Numbered from the stretch's first letter, positions 51,165 through 58,140 are shown. The stretch: 64,000 nucleotides of DNA from JALZCH01 sp036387315 (GCA_036387315.1 DASVTY010000026.1:13567-77566), one strand, 5' to 3'. Notes: a model not told the origin generated them from the sequence alone. Translations and numbers: made by a program.

Positions 51165-51722
51165 TTACCAGCGGCTGCGCGGTATTTCCTCCTGCGCGTT
51201 TAAAATTTGTCGAATTTCGGCGAGCTGCCGAGCCAGATTTTGGAGCGCCGAGCGGCGTTCGTCCGTTAATTCCTCGTTGTCAAACTCCGAATGAAGTTCC
51301 TCTTCATCGAAATTTTCCGGTAATTTTTGAACCGCCTGTTTGGCGGCAAACGATTGAGTTTGCGGCGATGCCAATTCGGTTTCGGCTTTTTCAACGGCGC
51401 GCGGCGTTTCGATTTTCGGCGTTTCGCCGCTGACGATTTTTAATTTGGGAGCTTCCGCAACTCCGCGAATTTCGCCCGATAATTTTTTCTTCGCCCCGGC
51501 GATGGTGTAAAGCTCCTCGTAGAGCAGTTCTTTGATGCGCAACGCAATTTCCACATCGCGGCGGCGATAAGTGCGTTGTCCGGCGCGATTTTTTTGCGGC
51601 GCGAGCATCGGAAATTCCGTTTCCCAATAACGTAAAACGTGCGCCTGAACGCCGACCAAATCGCAAACTTCGCCGATTTTGAAATAAATTTTTTCGGGTA
51701 TCGCAAATGCCGCTCGACTCAT
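51165..51722 (-). CDS. MerR-family transcriptional regulator
   Basis: 185 residues. An N-terminal winged helix with IYFKIGEVCDLVGVQAHVLRYW, then RAGQRTYRRRDVEIALRIKELL, is the MerR DNA-binding domain. The rest is a Glu/Ala-rich and probably helical tail with no metal-binding cysteines, so the effector is unlikely to be a metal ion. It sits alone upstream of tRNA-Pro and divergent from thiL. The target is unknown. Confidence 0.9.
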   Translation of the reverse strand: MSRAAFAIPEKIYFKIGEVCDLVGVQAHVLRYWETEFPMLAPQKNRAGQRTYRRRDVEIALRIKELLYEELYTIAGAKKKLSGEIRGVAEAPKLKIVSGETPKIETPRAVEKAETELASPQTQSFAAKQAVQKLPENFDEEELHSEFDNEELTDERRSALQNLARQLAEIRQILNAQEEIPRSRW

Positions 51723-51852
51723 AATTGCTCTCGCTTTGCTGATTAAATTTAATTGCAGGGAATTCTTCGAGCCTTAATTTAACTCACGCTTGTAAATAAA
51801 ATCAACAAAAAAAGATTTGCCGCCGCTTATGATTTTGCTTTAACTTTTCACT

Positions 51853-52845
51853 ATGACCGGCGAATTTGATTTTATTGACAATTTGCTCAATAAAACGACG
51901 AAAAATAAACCACGATTTTCCGCAGTTAAAATTGGGATTGGCGACGATTGCGCCGTAATTTCTCAAAATTCAAAAACCGATCTAGTCATTACCGCCGATA
52001 TGCTCGTCGAAGACATTGATTTTCGACTTGATTGGAGGCGAGCCGAATTTGTCGGACATAAAGCTCTCGCGGTTTCGCTCTCGGATGTCGCGGCAACAGG
52101 GGCAAAGCCGCTCTGGGCGATGATTTCAATCGGGATTCCCGAAAAAATCTGGAAAACCGATTTTGTCGAAAAATTTTACGCGGGCTGGTTCGATCTGGCA
52201 AAAAAATTCAATGTTGAATTAGTCGGCGGCGACGTTTCGCGCACGCCCGACAAAATTGTCATAGATTCGATTGTCGCCGGCGAAGCGAAAAAAAATTGCG
52301 CAATTCTGCGAAATGGCGCGCAAGCCGGAGATTTGATTTTTGTCACTGGAAAGCTCGGTGGAGCGGCGGCGGGTTTGCGTCTGCTCGAAAGCGGTTTTCG
52401 ATTCGATTCGGAAAAAGGCTCGCGTAAAAATTTTATTCGCAAACAGCTCGCACCAAATCCGCAGATTGAAATCGGCTTAAAACTTTCCGAAAAAAAATTA
52501 GCAACTGCAATGCTCGATTTGAGCGACGGGATTTCTTCCGATTTATCGCATTTGTGCCGGGCAAGCAAAGTTGGTGCGCGATTAATTGCCGAAAAAATCC
52601 CGCTCGAAAAAAATTTGCTTCAGGTTTTGAAACAAAATGAAGATGTGATTTCGTTTGCTCTCAACGGCGGCGAAGATTTCGAGCTGCTTTTCACTGCTCG
52701 ACCTAAAGATAAAAATAAGTTGGAAAAATTATTTGGTGAAAAAACAACCTTCATCGGTCAAATCACAGATGATGTGGGAAAAATCGAGCTTGCACGCGAA
52801 TCAAAAATAATTCTGCTTGAGCCGCAGGGTTTCCGGCATTTTTAA
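51853..52845 (+). CDS. thiL: Thiamine-monophosphate kinase
   Basis: 330 residues. PurM-type fold with GIGDDCAVI (about 28-36), DMLVEDIDFRLDW, KALAVSLSDVAATGAKP, GGDVSRTPD and MLDLSDGISSDLSHLCR; the late NGGEDFELLFT completes the family pattern. It adds the second phosphate to thiamine monophosphate, giving the active cofactor. No other thi gene is nearby. It starts at an ATG with no strong ribosome site. Confidence 0.93.
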   Translation: MTGEFDFIDNLLNKTTKNKPRFSAVKIGIGDDCAVISQNSKTDLVITADMLVEDIDFRLDWRRAEFVGHKALAVSLSDVAATGAKPLWAMISIGIPEKIWKTDFVEKFYAGWFDLAKKFNVELVGGDVSRTPDKIVIDSIVAGEAKKNCAILRNGAQAGDLIFVTGKLGGAAAGLRLLESGFRFDSEKGSRKNFIRKQLAPNPQIEIGLKLSEKKLATAMLDLSDGISSDLSHLCRASKVGARLIAEKIPLEKNLLQVLKQNEDVISFALNGGEDFELLFTARPKDKNKLEKLFGEKTTFIGQITDDVGKIELARESKIILLEPQGFRHF

Positions 52846-53011
52846 ATGAAAGATTTTTTCCGGCGTCGCTTTTTCTTAGCTTTGCCCCCATCTTTTCGCT
52901 AAAACTTAATCAAACTGTGACCATATTTAATTGAAATTGATTAAAAAACCGCCGGAAATCATTGTTTTTGTAAAAAACTTGAGAAATCTTCAACTTTTTA
53001 CCACAAAGCTC

Positions 53012-53041
53012 TTGACAAGAGATTAAAAAGTATTTTATAAA
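53012..53041 (+). promoter_or_regulatory. Near-consensus sigma-70 promoter
   Basis: TTGACA (53012-53017), 17 bp, then TTATAA (53035-53040). It lies about 50 bp before a small gene at 53090. Among the best sigma-70 promoters in the window. Confidence 0.65.
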
Positions 53042-53089
53042 CGCAATGCTTCATTTTACGGAAGCCATTTTTTTTGAGGAAGATTTTCG

Positions 53090-53302
53090 ATGTTAAGAGA
53101 TTGCAGAAATTTTAGAAGCATATCCGCAGACGCTGCACGCCGCCATAGTTGGTCGCGGTGCAACGCAGGCTGTGGTATGCCGGAAGTCTGCGGTTTTGTC
53201 GGTCTGGCAGCAAGTTATAGCCCGACCGCCCTCGAAAATCAACCGAAACAAGGATTATTAGCCGGTCTGAAAACGTCAGATCGTTTTGAAATTAAAGTTT
53301 AA
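53090..53302 (+). CDS. Small four-cysteine protein of unknown function
   Basis: 70 residues with four cysteines in the first half (positions 5, 24, 28 and 34; CNAGCGMPEVCG). A near-consensus sigma-70 promoter, GAGGA 11 bases before the ATG, and a hairpin terminator 7 bp after the stop make it a complete, well-expressed transcription unit. The protein has no membrane helix and no known motif. Alternatively the transcript is a structured RNA and the frame incidental. Confidence 0.45.
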   Translation: MLRDCRNFRSISADAARRHSWSRCNAGCGMPEVCGFVGLAASYSPTALENQPKQGLLAGLKTSDRFEIKV

Positions 53303-53308
53303 ATCAGC

Positions 53309-53330
53309 GGGAGCGGCGTCTTCCGCTCCC
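53309..53330 (+). terminator. Terminator after the small four-cysteine gene
   Basis: GGGAGCGG and CCGCTCCC arms around a short loop. T tract is weak. Confidence 0.6.
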
Positions 53331-53358
53331 GAAATTGTAAAGCAGTAAACGCAAGTTT

Positions 53359-53416
53359 GAGGAGCGGATTCGACGCGGATTACCCTTGGTAATTTTCGGT
53401 AAAATCCGCTCCTTTT
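53359..53416 (+). terminator. Strong hairpin terminator before the tRNA array
   Basis: GGAGCGGATT and AATCCGCTCC arms enclose a 30-base loop and are followed by TTTTT. Confidence 0.7.
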
Positions 53417-53428
53417 TCGTTTTGCTGT

Positions 53429-53457
53429 TTGACAATTCGGTTCAATATTTATCGCTA
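53429..53457 (+). promoter_or_regulatory. Possible promoter of the tRNA array
   Basis: TTGACA at 53429-53434 is followed by an A/T-rich stretch (TATTTATCGCTAAAA). The -10 box is not well defined. It lies 30 bp before tRNA-Tyr. Confidence 0.4.
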
Positions 53458-53464
53458 AAAGTGT

Positions 53465-53551
53465 GCATCGGACGCCAAAATGGCATGGCAGCAGCCTGTA
53501 AAACTGCGGCTCTTTCCGAGCATGAAGGTTCGACTCCTTCCCGGTGCACCA
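53465..53551 (+). tRNA. tRNA-Tyr(GTA)
   Basis: Acceptor GCATCGG/CCGGTGC, discriminator A and encoded CCA. Anticodon loop CTGTAAA (GTA). A long variable arm as expected for Tyr. First tRNA of the array. Confidence 0.9.
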
Positions 53552-53560
53552 ATTTTTTTT

Positions 53561-53632
53561 AGGAACGTAAGCTAACCGGCAAACCTCGTGACTCCAAATC
53601 AGAGATTCTCCGTTCGAGTCGGAGCGTTCCTG
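53561..53632 (+). tRNA. tRNA-Trp(CCA), degraded
   Basis: Acceptor AGGAACG/CGTTCCT with discriminator G (typical Trp identity A1-U72, G73). Loop CTCCAAA gives CCA. The anticodon stem has a G-G and a C-A mismatch and the D stem is poorly paired, so it may be inactive. Confidence 0.65.
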
Positions 53633-53642
53633 TCTAAATTTT

Positions 53643-53727
53643 GGAAGGTAAGTCTAAATGGTTTGACAGCAGTCTTGAAAACTGCCGGGCGTGAAATCCC
53701 ATACAGGTTCGAGTCCTGTACCTTCCG
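53643..53727 (+). tRNA. tRNA-Ser(TGA)
   Basis: Acceptor GGAAGGT/ACCTTCC, anticodon loop CTTGAAA (TGA), long variable arm as expected for Ser, T loop TTCGAGT. Confidence 0.92.
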
Positions 53728-53737
53728 TTTTCCTCAT

Positions 53738-53814
53738 TCAGGGATAGTTCAATTGGCAGAACGCCGCACTGTTAATGCGGAAGTTTCCGGGTTCGATTCC
53801 CGGTCCCTGAGCCA
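53738..53814 (+). tRNA. tRNA-Asn(GTT)
   Basis: Acceptor TCAGGGA/TCCCTGA, anticodon loop CTGTTAA (GTT), encoded CCA. All stems perfect. Confidence 0.93.
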
Positions 53815-53824
53815 ATTCCCTGCT

Positions 53825-53897
53825 CGGCTCTTGGCGCAATTGGTAGCGCGTCTGTCCTACAAACAGTTGGTTGAAGGTTCGAGTCCTTCAGAGCCGA
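53825..53897 (+). tRNA. tRNA-Val(TAC) with C33
   Basis: Acceptor CGGCTCT/AGAGCCG, D stem GCGC/GCGC, anticodon loop CCTACAA. The anticodon is TAC, but the universal U33 is replaced by C. T loop TTCGAGT is standard. Confidence 0.85.
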
Positions 53898-53914
53898 TTT
53901 CTTAATAACTTTAA

Positions 53915-53987
53915 GGCTTTGTAGCTCAGTCGGCAGAGCGCACGTCTCATAAGCGTGTTGTCGCGTGTTCGATTCACGCCAAAGCCA
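53915..53987 (+). tRNA. tRNA-Met(CAT)
   Basis: Acceptor GGCTTTG/CAAAGCC, D stem GCTC/GAGC, loop CTCATAA (CAT). G1-C72 pairing indicates an elongator rather than an initiator. An AUA-reading Ile tRNA with a modified C34 is possible. Confidence 0.92.
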
Positions 53988-53999
53988 TCTTTTAGTTAA

Positions 54000-54698
54000 T
54001 TATTTTTCGTATTTTTTGTACACGGAAATCCATTTACGAACGGCATTATCACTGACTCCGTATTTTCGACTGGTGGCAAGATAACCATTTTCGGCTACTT
54101 CTTTTAATAAAGTGTCAAAAGCGGGTCTTTCAACCTTCCGTGTTTTGAGCATTATTCTTTTTGTACCGTATTTTCGGTAACACTGAAGTGAACAGTATTT
54201 TCTGTTTATTGGCTTTTGATTTTGGCAAGTCGGACACTGGTTGTGCATAAGTTTACCGCAATGGGTGTCCAAAGCAGCATTACAGTTCGGGCAAACAATT
54301 CTAAGATTTTCTAAACGGTTATCATTTCTGACACCGTTTATATGGTCGAGAATTAAGGATATTCTTTTTCCGTGCCAAAATTCGTTTTGTCCGCAAATTT
54401 CGCAAATCGGCTTTTTTAATCCGGCTTTGTACAATCGCCTTTTCAATTCTGAACGGTTGTATGAAGTTCCTTTTTGTAAAATCGTTTCTAATGGAATCGC
54501 CTTTGATGGATTTATCTTTTTAATTCTTTCAGACGGGCTTAGAAAATGTGAAGCATCAATTTCCCAAAGCGAAATATACTTTTTCAGGGTTTGATAATTT
54601 CCTCCTGTTTCGCACATTTTTAAATTCCGCAGTGTTCCAGCGTAGCTATCCGAAGAAGCAACAGCATATTTAAGTTGTTCTTTATTAAATCTCGGCAT
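54000..54698 (-). CDS. HNH endonuclease, phage/homing type
   Basis: 232 residues from ATG 54698; the longer frame to 54737 would overlap the tRNA-Gln gene. HNH core CEICGQNEFWHGKRISLILDHINGVRNDNRLENLRIVCPNC, read in parts, with DHINGV and paired cysteines for zinc. The C-terminal part (AENGYLATSRKYGVSDNAVRKWISVY) is a helix-turn-helix. The type is close to HNH homing endonucleases that sit in phages and near tRNA genes. It is on the minus strand, opposite all tRNAs of the array. Confidence 0.8.
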   Translation of the reverse strand: MPRFNKEQLKYAVASSDSYAGTLRNLKMCETGGNYQTLKKYISLWEIDASHFLSPSERIKKINPSKAIPLETILQKGTSYNRSELKRRLYKAGLKKPICEICGQNEFWHGKRISLILDHINGVRNDNRLENLRIVCPNCNAALDTHCGKLMHNQCPTCQNQKPINRKYCSLQCYRKYGTKRIMLKTRKVERPAFDTLLKEVAENGYLATSRKYGVSDNAVRKWISVYKKYEK

Positions 54699-54712
54699 TT
54701 CCAAATGTATTT

Positions 54713-54795
54713 TGGCGAGTAGTGTAAATGGTAACATCTCTGACTTTGAATCAGAAGACGTGAAGTAAATGCAGGTTCGAATCCTGCCTCGCCAG
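54713..54795 (+). tRNA. tRNA-Gln(TTG) with long variable region
   Basis: Acceptor TGGCGAG/CTCGCCA, discriminator G, anticodon loop CTTTGAA (TTG). The variable region is about 15 nt, long for Gln. Overlaps the region just upstream of the HNH gene on the other strand. Confidence 0.85.
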
Positions 54796-54807
54796 TTAAA
54801 TCTTTTT

Positions 54808-54880
54808 GCACCGTTGGTCTAAAGGCTGATGATGCGGCGTTGCCTGCGCTGCGATGCCGGTTCGAGTCCGGCACGGTGCT
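54808..54880 (+). tRNA. tRNA-Gly(GCC)
   Basis: Acceptor GCACCGT/ACGGTGC, anticodon stem CGGCG/CGCTG with loop TTGCCTG (GCC), T arm GCCGG/CCGGC. D stem is weak. Confidence 0.85.
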
Positions 54881-54888
54881 TTCAATCC

Positions 54889-54981
54889 AATTACGAATTA
54901 CGAATTTCAAATTACGATTTTTGGAATTATATTTGTAGATTTATTCTTCATTCGTAATTCGTAATTTGAAATTCGTAATTG
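54889..54981. repeat. ATTACGAA-type palindrome, copy 3
   Basis: Between tRNA-Gly and tRNA-Arg. Arms built from ATTACGAATTTCAAATTACG and its complement enclose an AT-rich loop. Same family as copies at 3067, 44228 and 60014. Confidence 0.8.
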
Positions 54982-54986
54982 ATTCC

Positions 54987-55061
54987 GGGCGGTTTGGTTA
55001 ATCGGAGAAACCTTCGCGCTTCTAACGCGACAGAATGCGGGTTCGAGTCCTGCACCGCTCG
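54987..55061 (+). tRNA. tRNA-Arg(TCT)
   Basis: Acceptor GGGCGGT/ACCGCTC (one G-T), anticodon stem TCGCG/CGCGA with loop CTTCTAA (TCT), T loop TTCGAGT. Confidence 0.9.
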
Positions 55062-55082
55062 TTTCTTTCAACAATTTCTTTG

Positions 55083-55158
55083 GCGCGTGAAGTTCAAATG
55101 GCTGAACTCTTGACTTCCAATCAAGTTGCTGCGGGTTCGATTCCCGTCGCGCGCTCCA
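55083..55158 (+). tRNA. tRNA-Gly(TCC)
   Basis: Acceptor GCGCGTG/CGCGCGC (one T-G), anticodon loop CTTCCAA (TCC), discriminator T, encoded CCA. Confidence 0.9.
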
Positions 55159-55164
55159 TTTTTC

Positions 55165-55239
55165 GCAGGCATAGCCAAGTTGGTTTAAGGCGACGGACTG
55201 CAAATCCGTTAACCGTCGGTTCAAATCCGACTGCCTGCT
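55165..55239 (+). tRNA. tRNA-Cys(GCA)
   Basis: Acceptor GCAGGCA/TGCCTGC, anticodon loop CTGCAAA (GCA), T loop TTCAAAT. Confidence 0.93.
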
Positions 55240-55246
55240 TTTTCAC

Positions 55247-55321
55247 GCCGACGTAGCCCAACCGGAAAGAGGCGCTTGTCTTAGAAACAAGAGGTTGTGA
55301 GTTCGACTCTCACCGTCGGTA
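55247..55321 (+). tRNA. tRNA-Leu(TAG) with short variable loop
   Basis: Acceptor GCCGACG/CGTCGGT, anticodon loop CTTAGAA (TAG). The variable loop is only AGGTT, whereas bacterial Leu tRNAs normally have a long variable arm. Confidence 0.85.
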
Positions 55322-55337
55322 TTTTCCCCAAAATTTC

Positions 55338-55412
55338 GGGCTGATAATGTAATTGGCAGCATAGAAGTCCTGCAAACTTCTCGTAAGAGTTCAAATCTCT
55401 TTCAGTCCACCA
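55338..55412 (+). tRNA. tRNA-Ala(TGC) with C33
   Basis: Acceptor GGGCTGA/TCAGTCC contains the G3-U70 pair that identifies Ala. Anticodon loop CCTGCAA gives TGC with C at position 33. CCA encoded. Confidence 0.87.
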
Positions 55413-55421
55413 AAACCAAGA

Positions 55422-55495
55422 GCGCGTGTAGCCCAATCGGGAGAGGCAACGGTCTTAAGAATCGTTCAGTGAAAGTTCAAATCTTTCCACGCGCA
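55422..55495 (+). tRNA. tRNA-Leu(TAA) with short variable loop
   Basis: Acceptor GCGCGTG/CACGCGC, anticodon loop CTTAAGA (TAA). Variable loop TCAGT, again lacking the long arm expected for Leu. Confidence 0.85.
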
Positions 55496-55507
55496 TTGAA
55501 TTTTCTG

Positions 55508-55579
55508 AGGACGAATGCAAAGCGGTCGAGCGCCTAGTCTTTCAAGCTAGTCCTAGCGGGTTCGAGTCCCGTCGTCCTT
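55508..55579 (+). tRNA. tRNA-Glu(TTC)
   Basis: Acceptor AGGACGA/TCGTCCT, anticodon loop CTTTCAA (TTC), T loop TTCGAGT. Confidence 0.9.
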
Positions 55580-55589
55580 GCTTAACTTT

Positions 55590-55678
55590 GGAGATGTGAC
55601 GAAATGGTAGCCGTAACTGTTTGCTAAACAGTCGGGTGAAATATTCCCGTGCAGGTTCGAGTCCTGTCATCTCCGCCA
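55590..55678 (+). tRNA. tRNA-Ser(GCT)
   Basis: Acceptor GGAGATG/CATCTCC, anticodon loop TTGCTAA (GCT), long variable arm, encoded CCA. Confidence 0.92.
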
Positions 55679-55685
55679 ATTTTCT

Positions 55686-55760
55686 GTGGATTGTAGCTCA
55701 ATTTGGCAGAGCGTCGCACTGTGACTGCGAAAGTTGCGGGTTCAAATCCCGTCAATCCAC
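55686..55760 (+). tRNA. tRNA-His(GTG)
   Basis: An eight-base acceptor GTGGATTG/CAATCCAC includes the extra G-1 opposite C73, the His identity element. Loop CTGTGAC (GTG). Confidence 0.93.
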
Positions 55761-55790
55761 CTCAATTTTTAACGAAAGGAGAACAAAAAA

Positions 55791-55841
55791 ATGCTTGTCA
55801 GTAAATTTAATCACGGAGGTACAAACACAATGAAACTTTGA
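55791..55841 (+). CDS. Possible 16-residue leader peptide
   Basis: ATG at 55791 with AAGGAG 10 bases upstream reads MLVSKFNHGGTNTMKL and stops at 55841. A GGAGG inside it leads to another ATG with only MKL. It precedes the 111-residue gene, so it may be a leader or a relic. Very short, low confidence. Confidence 0.25.
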   Translation: MLVSKFNHGGTNTMKL

Positions 55842-55882
55842 CTACAAACCGGCTGCCGCGAGCAGCCTAGAAAGAAAAGAAG

Positions 55883-56218
55883 ATGTCTCAGAAAAGAAAA
55901 TATCACGTTCGCAAACGTTTGTTTCTCAATCGAGATGAAGAATATCCGGCTTTTATAATCGGCATTGTCGAAGATACAGGCGAAATTCCAACCGATGAAG
56001 ACGGCTGGAAATGGGGAACAATCGAATTAAAATTAGGCGACTGCAATCGTCACGTTTCGTTTGATTTTGATCTGGAAACGCGGGAAAGCCGCGCGAATAG
56101 CTTATATAAAATCAATCGGATCGCCCAAGTTGTTAACGCAGTCCGAAACGCGATTCTATCCGAAGTAGATTCGATCAACAAACGTCCGCCAATTAAAAAG
56201 AAAAAACCCAAGAGTTAA
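55883..56218 (+). CDS. Small protein of unknown function in the tRNA array
   Basis: 111 residues, basic at both ends (MSQKRKYHVRKRLFLN and RPPIKKKKPKS) and acidic in the middle (EIPTDEDGWKWGTIELKLGD). No membrane helix, metal site or known motif. The basic ends could bind RNA, which would suit the setting between tRNAs, but this is inference. AAAGAAG before the ATG is a weak ribosome site. Confidence 0.55.
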   Translation: MSQKRKYHVRKRLFLNRDEEYPAFIIGIVEDTGEIPTDEDGWKWGTIELKLGDCNRHVSFDFDLETRESRANSLYKINRIAQVVNAVRNAILSEVDSINKRPPIKKKKPKS

Positions 56219-56222
56219 AAAT

Positions 56223-56294
56223 GGGGTAGAAGCACAAAGGCTGTGCGCTCGACTGTCTATCGAGAAGGTGCGGGTTCGATTCCCGTCTATCCCG
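56223..56294 (+). tRNA. tRNA-Asp(GTC)
   Basis: Acceptor GGGGTAG/CTATCCC, anticodon loop CTGTCTA (GTC), T loop TTCGATT. Confidence 0.92.
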
Positions 56295-56304
56295 CTCAAA
56301 TTTC

Positions 56305-56367
56305 AGGGCGAATGCCGTTGGGACTACATCTTGAAAATATGCGCGTCTCAACATTCTTTGTCGCCCT
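56305..56367 (+). ncRNA. Y-RNA-like (Yrl) element A, short form
   Basis: 63 nt closed by a perfect AGGGCGA/TCGCCCT stem. It carries the shared 5' block CGAATGCCG...GGACTACATC and the 3' block TTTGTCGCCC, both found in the other four elements, but no tRNA-like module. Confidence 0.6.
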
Positions 56368-56374
56368 TTGCAAT

Positions 56375-56476
56375 TTGGCGAATGCCGGCTGGGAGTACAT
56401 CTGGCGTTAGCAAGTTCGATTCTTGCCCCGTCCACTCAAATTTACAGGCGGGAACTCTCTCCGATTTTGTCGCCAA
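56375..56476 (+). ncRNA. Y-RNA-like (Yrl) element B
   Basis: 102 nt closed by perfect TTGGCGA/TCGCCAA. It includes a T-arm-like hairpin GCAAG-TTCGATT-CTTGC, followed by CCCGTCC pairing with AGGCGGG over six of seven bases. The D-arm-like part is missing, so the tRNA mimic is partial. Confidence 0.65.
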
Positions 56477-56482
56477 TCAACA

Positions 56483-56542
56483 AAACCTAAAGTTTTAGAT
56501 TCAGAGTCGAATTTCAGACATTTAATCTAAAACTTTAGGTTT
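56483..56542. repeat. Perfect 19-bp inverted repeat between Yrl elements B and C
   Basis: AAACCTAAAGTTTTAGATT (56483-56501) and its exact complement at 56524-56542 enclose 22 bases. Another short-word palindrome, of unknown role. Confidence 0.75.
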
Positions 56543-56560
56543 AAAAAATAAACTCTTTAA

Positions 56561-56707
56561 AAAGTGACGAATGCCGGTGGAACTACATCATTTGGGATGA
56601 CGAGGTCGTCGGTGCAATTCCGACCAGCCCGATTATTATTTTTGACGGGCTGTAGCTCAGAAGCAGAGCGCGGAAAAGTTGTTTCATCAAAACTTTGTCG
56701 TCACTTA
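56561..56707 (+). ncRNA. Y-RNA-like (Yrl) element C with permuted tRNA mimic
   Basis: About 147 nt closed by a perfect AAGTGACGA/TCGTCACTT stem. Inside is a circularly permuted tRNA: T arm GTCGG-TGCAATT-CCGAC (56608-56624), then CAGCCCG (56625-56631) pairing fully with CGGGCTG (56646-56652), then TA and a D arm GCTC/GAGC (56655-56669). Same 5' and 3' blocks as the other Yrl elements. Confidence 0.75.
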
Positions 56708-56722
56708 AAATAGAAGTGAATT

Positions 56723-56770
56723 GTGAATAGTAAATCGTGAATCGGATTTCCCTTTCGATTTACTATTCAC
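56723..56770. repeat. Palindrome of GTGAATAGTAAATCG
   Basis: 15-bp exact arms (56723-56737 and 56756-56770) around 18 bases, just before rtcB. Of the short-word intergenic type. Confidence 0.75.
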
Positions 56771-56791
56771 GATTTACGATGAACTAAAATT

Positions 56792-57970
56792 ATGCCATAT
56801 AACAAACTAAATATTTCCGGCGCGAAAGCGGATGTTTTGTCGTGGGTCAATCACGAATTGAGCCGCGAAGAACAAGATATGCTGCGCAATGTTTCGCGTC
56901 TTCCCTGTCTTTTCAAACACGTTTCACTAATGCCGGACGCGCATCTCGGCATCGGCTCGATGGTCGGTTCGGTCGTCGCAACCAAAGGCGCTGTGATTCC
57001 GGCAACTGTCGGGGTGGATATTGGTTGCGGGATGATGGCGGTCAAAACGCCGTTCAAAAGCGGAATTCTCGACGGAAAACTAAAAGAATTGCGCCACGAA
57101 ATCGAACGCGCGATTCCGGTCGGTTTTAACGCCTACAAAGAATCGCCCGACGAAGCCTCGCGTTGGGACGGCTGGTCTGAATTTGACGAATTGCACTCGG
57201 CAATTCAAGACCGCAGGAAAAAAGCGATGACGCAGCTCGGCACGCTCGGCGGCGGCAATCACTTTATCGAAGTCTGTCTCGACACTGAAGATAACGTCTG
57301 GATGATGCTGCACTCGGGTTCGCGCAACATCGGTAAAGAATTGGCGGAACGTCACATTGCAACGGCGAAATCTTTGCATCGTTTAAACGAATTGCCCGAT
57401 CCGGCGCTCGCTTATTTCATTCAAGGCACGCCGGAATTCCAAGCCTACTGGCACGATTTGGATTGGGCGCAGCGTTATGCGCTGAAAAGCCGCGAAGTGA
57501 TGATGAACCGCCTGCTCAAATCATTCAACCGAATGTTTAACGACGGCAAGGCGTTTCGCCCGGAAATTGCGGTTAACTGTCACCACAACTACGTTTCGCC
57601 CGAAGTGCATTTCGGCGAAGAAGTTTACGTGACGCGCAAAGGCGCGATCCGCGCGGATCAAGGGATGTACGGCATTATTCCCGGCTCGATGGGCGCGAAA
57701 TCGTTCATCATCAAAGGTCTGGGCAATCCGCAATCGTTCAATTCCTGCTCGCACGGCGCTGGCAGAAAGATGTCGCGCACGGCGGCAAAGAAAAAATTCT
57801 CGCGCGAGGATTTGGCGGCGCAAACCGCAGGCGTCGAATGCCGCAAAGACGCGGGCGTCGTGGACGAAATTCCAGGCGCTTACAAAGACATTGACGAGGT
57901 GATGCGAAACCAAAGCGATTTGGTCGAAGTCGTCGCTGAAATCAAACAAGTCGTTTGCGTCAAAGGCTAA
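56792..57970 (+). CDS. rtcB: RtcB-family RNA ligase
   Basis: 392 residues, close to the usual 400. Metal and GMP-site residues are in place: H51 (PDAHLG), C79 (DIGCGM), H158-type GGGNHF at 153-158, H174 (MLHSGS), H264/H265 (NCHHNY) and the guanylylated H321 (HGAGRKMSR). RtcB joins a 2',3'-cyclic phosphate or 3'-phosphate to a 5'-OH in RNA, repairing tRNAs cleaved by anticodon nucleases. It lies in a tRNA array next to Yrl elements and Ro60, as in the known rsr-rtcBA operons, but no RtcR or RtcA gene is present here. Confidence 0.93.
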   Translation: MPYNKLNISGAKADVLSWVNHELSREEQDMLRNVSRLPCLFKHVSLMPDAHLGIGSMVGSVVATKGAVIPATVGVDIGCGMMAVKTPFKSGILDGKLKELRHEIERAIPVGFNAYKESPDEASRWDGWSEFDELHSAIQDRRKKAMTQLGTLGGGNHFIEVCLDTEDNVWMMLHSGSRNIGKELAERHIATAKSLHRLNELPDPALAYFIQGTPEFQAYWHDLDWAQRYALKSREVMMNRLLKSFNRMFNDGKAFRPEIAVNCHHNYVSPEVHFGEEVYVTRKGAIRADQGMYGIIPGSMGAKSFIIKGLGNPQSFNSCSHGAGRKMSRTAAKKKFSREDLAAQTAGVECRKDAGVVDEIPGAYKDIDEVMRNQSDLVEVVAEIKQVVCVKG

Positions 57971-57974
57971 AAGA

Positions 57975-58046
57975 TTAGCCACAAAATTACACGAAATTAC
58001 ACAAAAATATTTTATTTCGTGTTTTGTTCGTGTAATTTCGTGGCTA
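57975..58046. repeat. Palindrome of ATTACACGAA words after rtcB
   Basis: TTAGCCAC...ATTACACGAA and TTCGTGTAAT...GTGGCTAA are complementary arms around a T-rich loop. It might terminate rtcB; a weak T tract is present. Confidence 0.65.
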
Positions 58047-58058
58047 AAAAATAAGTTT

Positions 58059-58132
58059 CGGGAAATGGTGTAATGGCTACAGCATTCGAGTCTTGGGCAC
58101 TCGCGGCGAAAGTTCGATTCTTTCTTTCCCGA
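58059..58132 (+). tRNA. tRNA-Pro(TGG)
   Basis: Acceptor CGGGAAA/TTTCCCG with discriminator A (Pro identity), anticodon loop CTTGGGC (TGG). Confidence 0.92.
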
Positions 58133-58140
58133 TTTTTTAT

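Noticed and set aside
54907..56435. Long minus-strand frames of about 80-105 codons running through tRNA genes at 54907-55224 and 56193-56435
   Set aside because: They read through the antisense of tRNA genes and produce typical artefact text from T-arm sequences (repeated 'RRESNPH'-like words); no ribosome sites.
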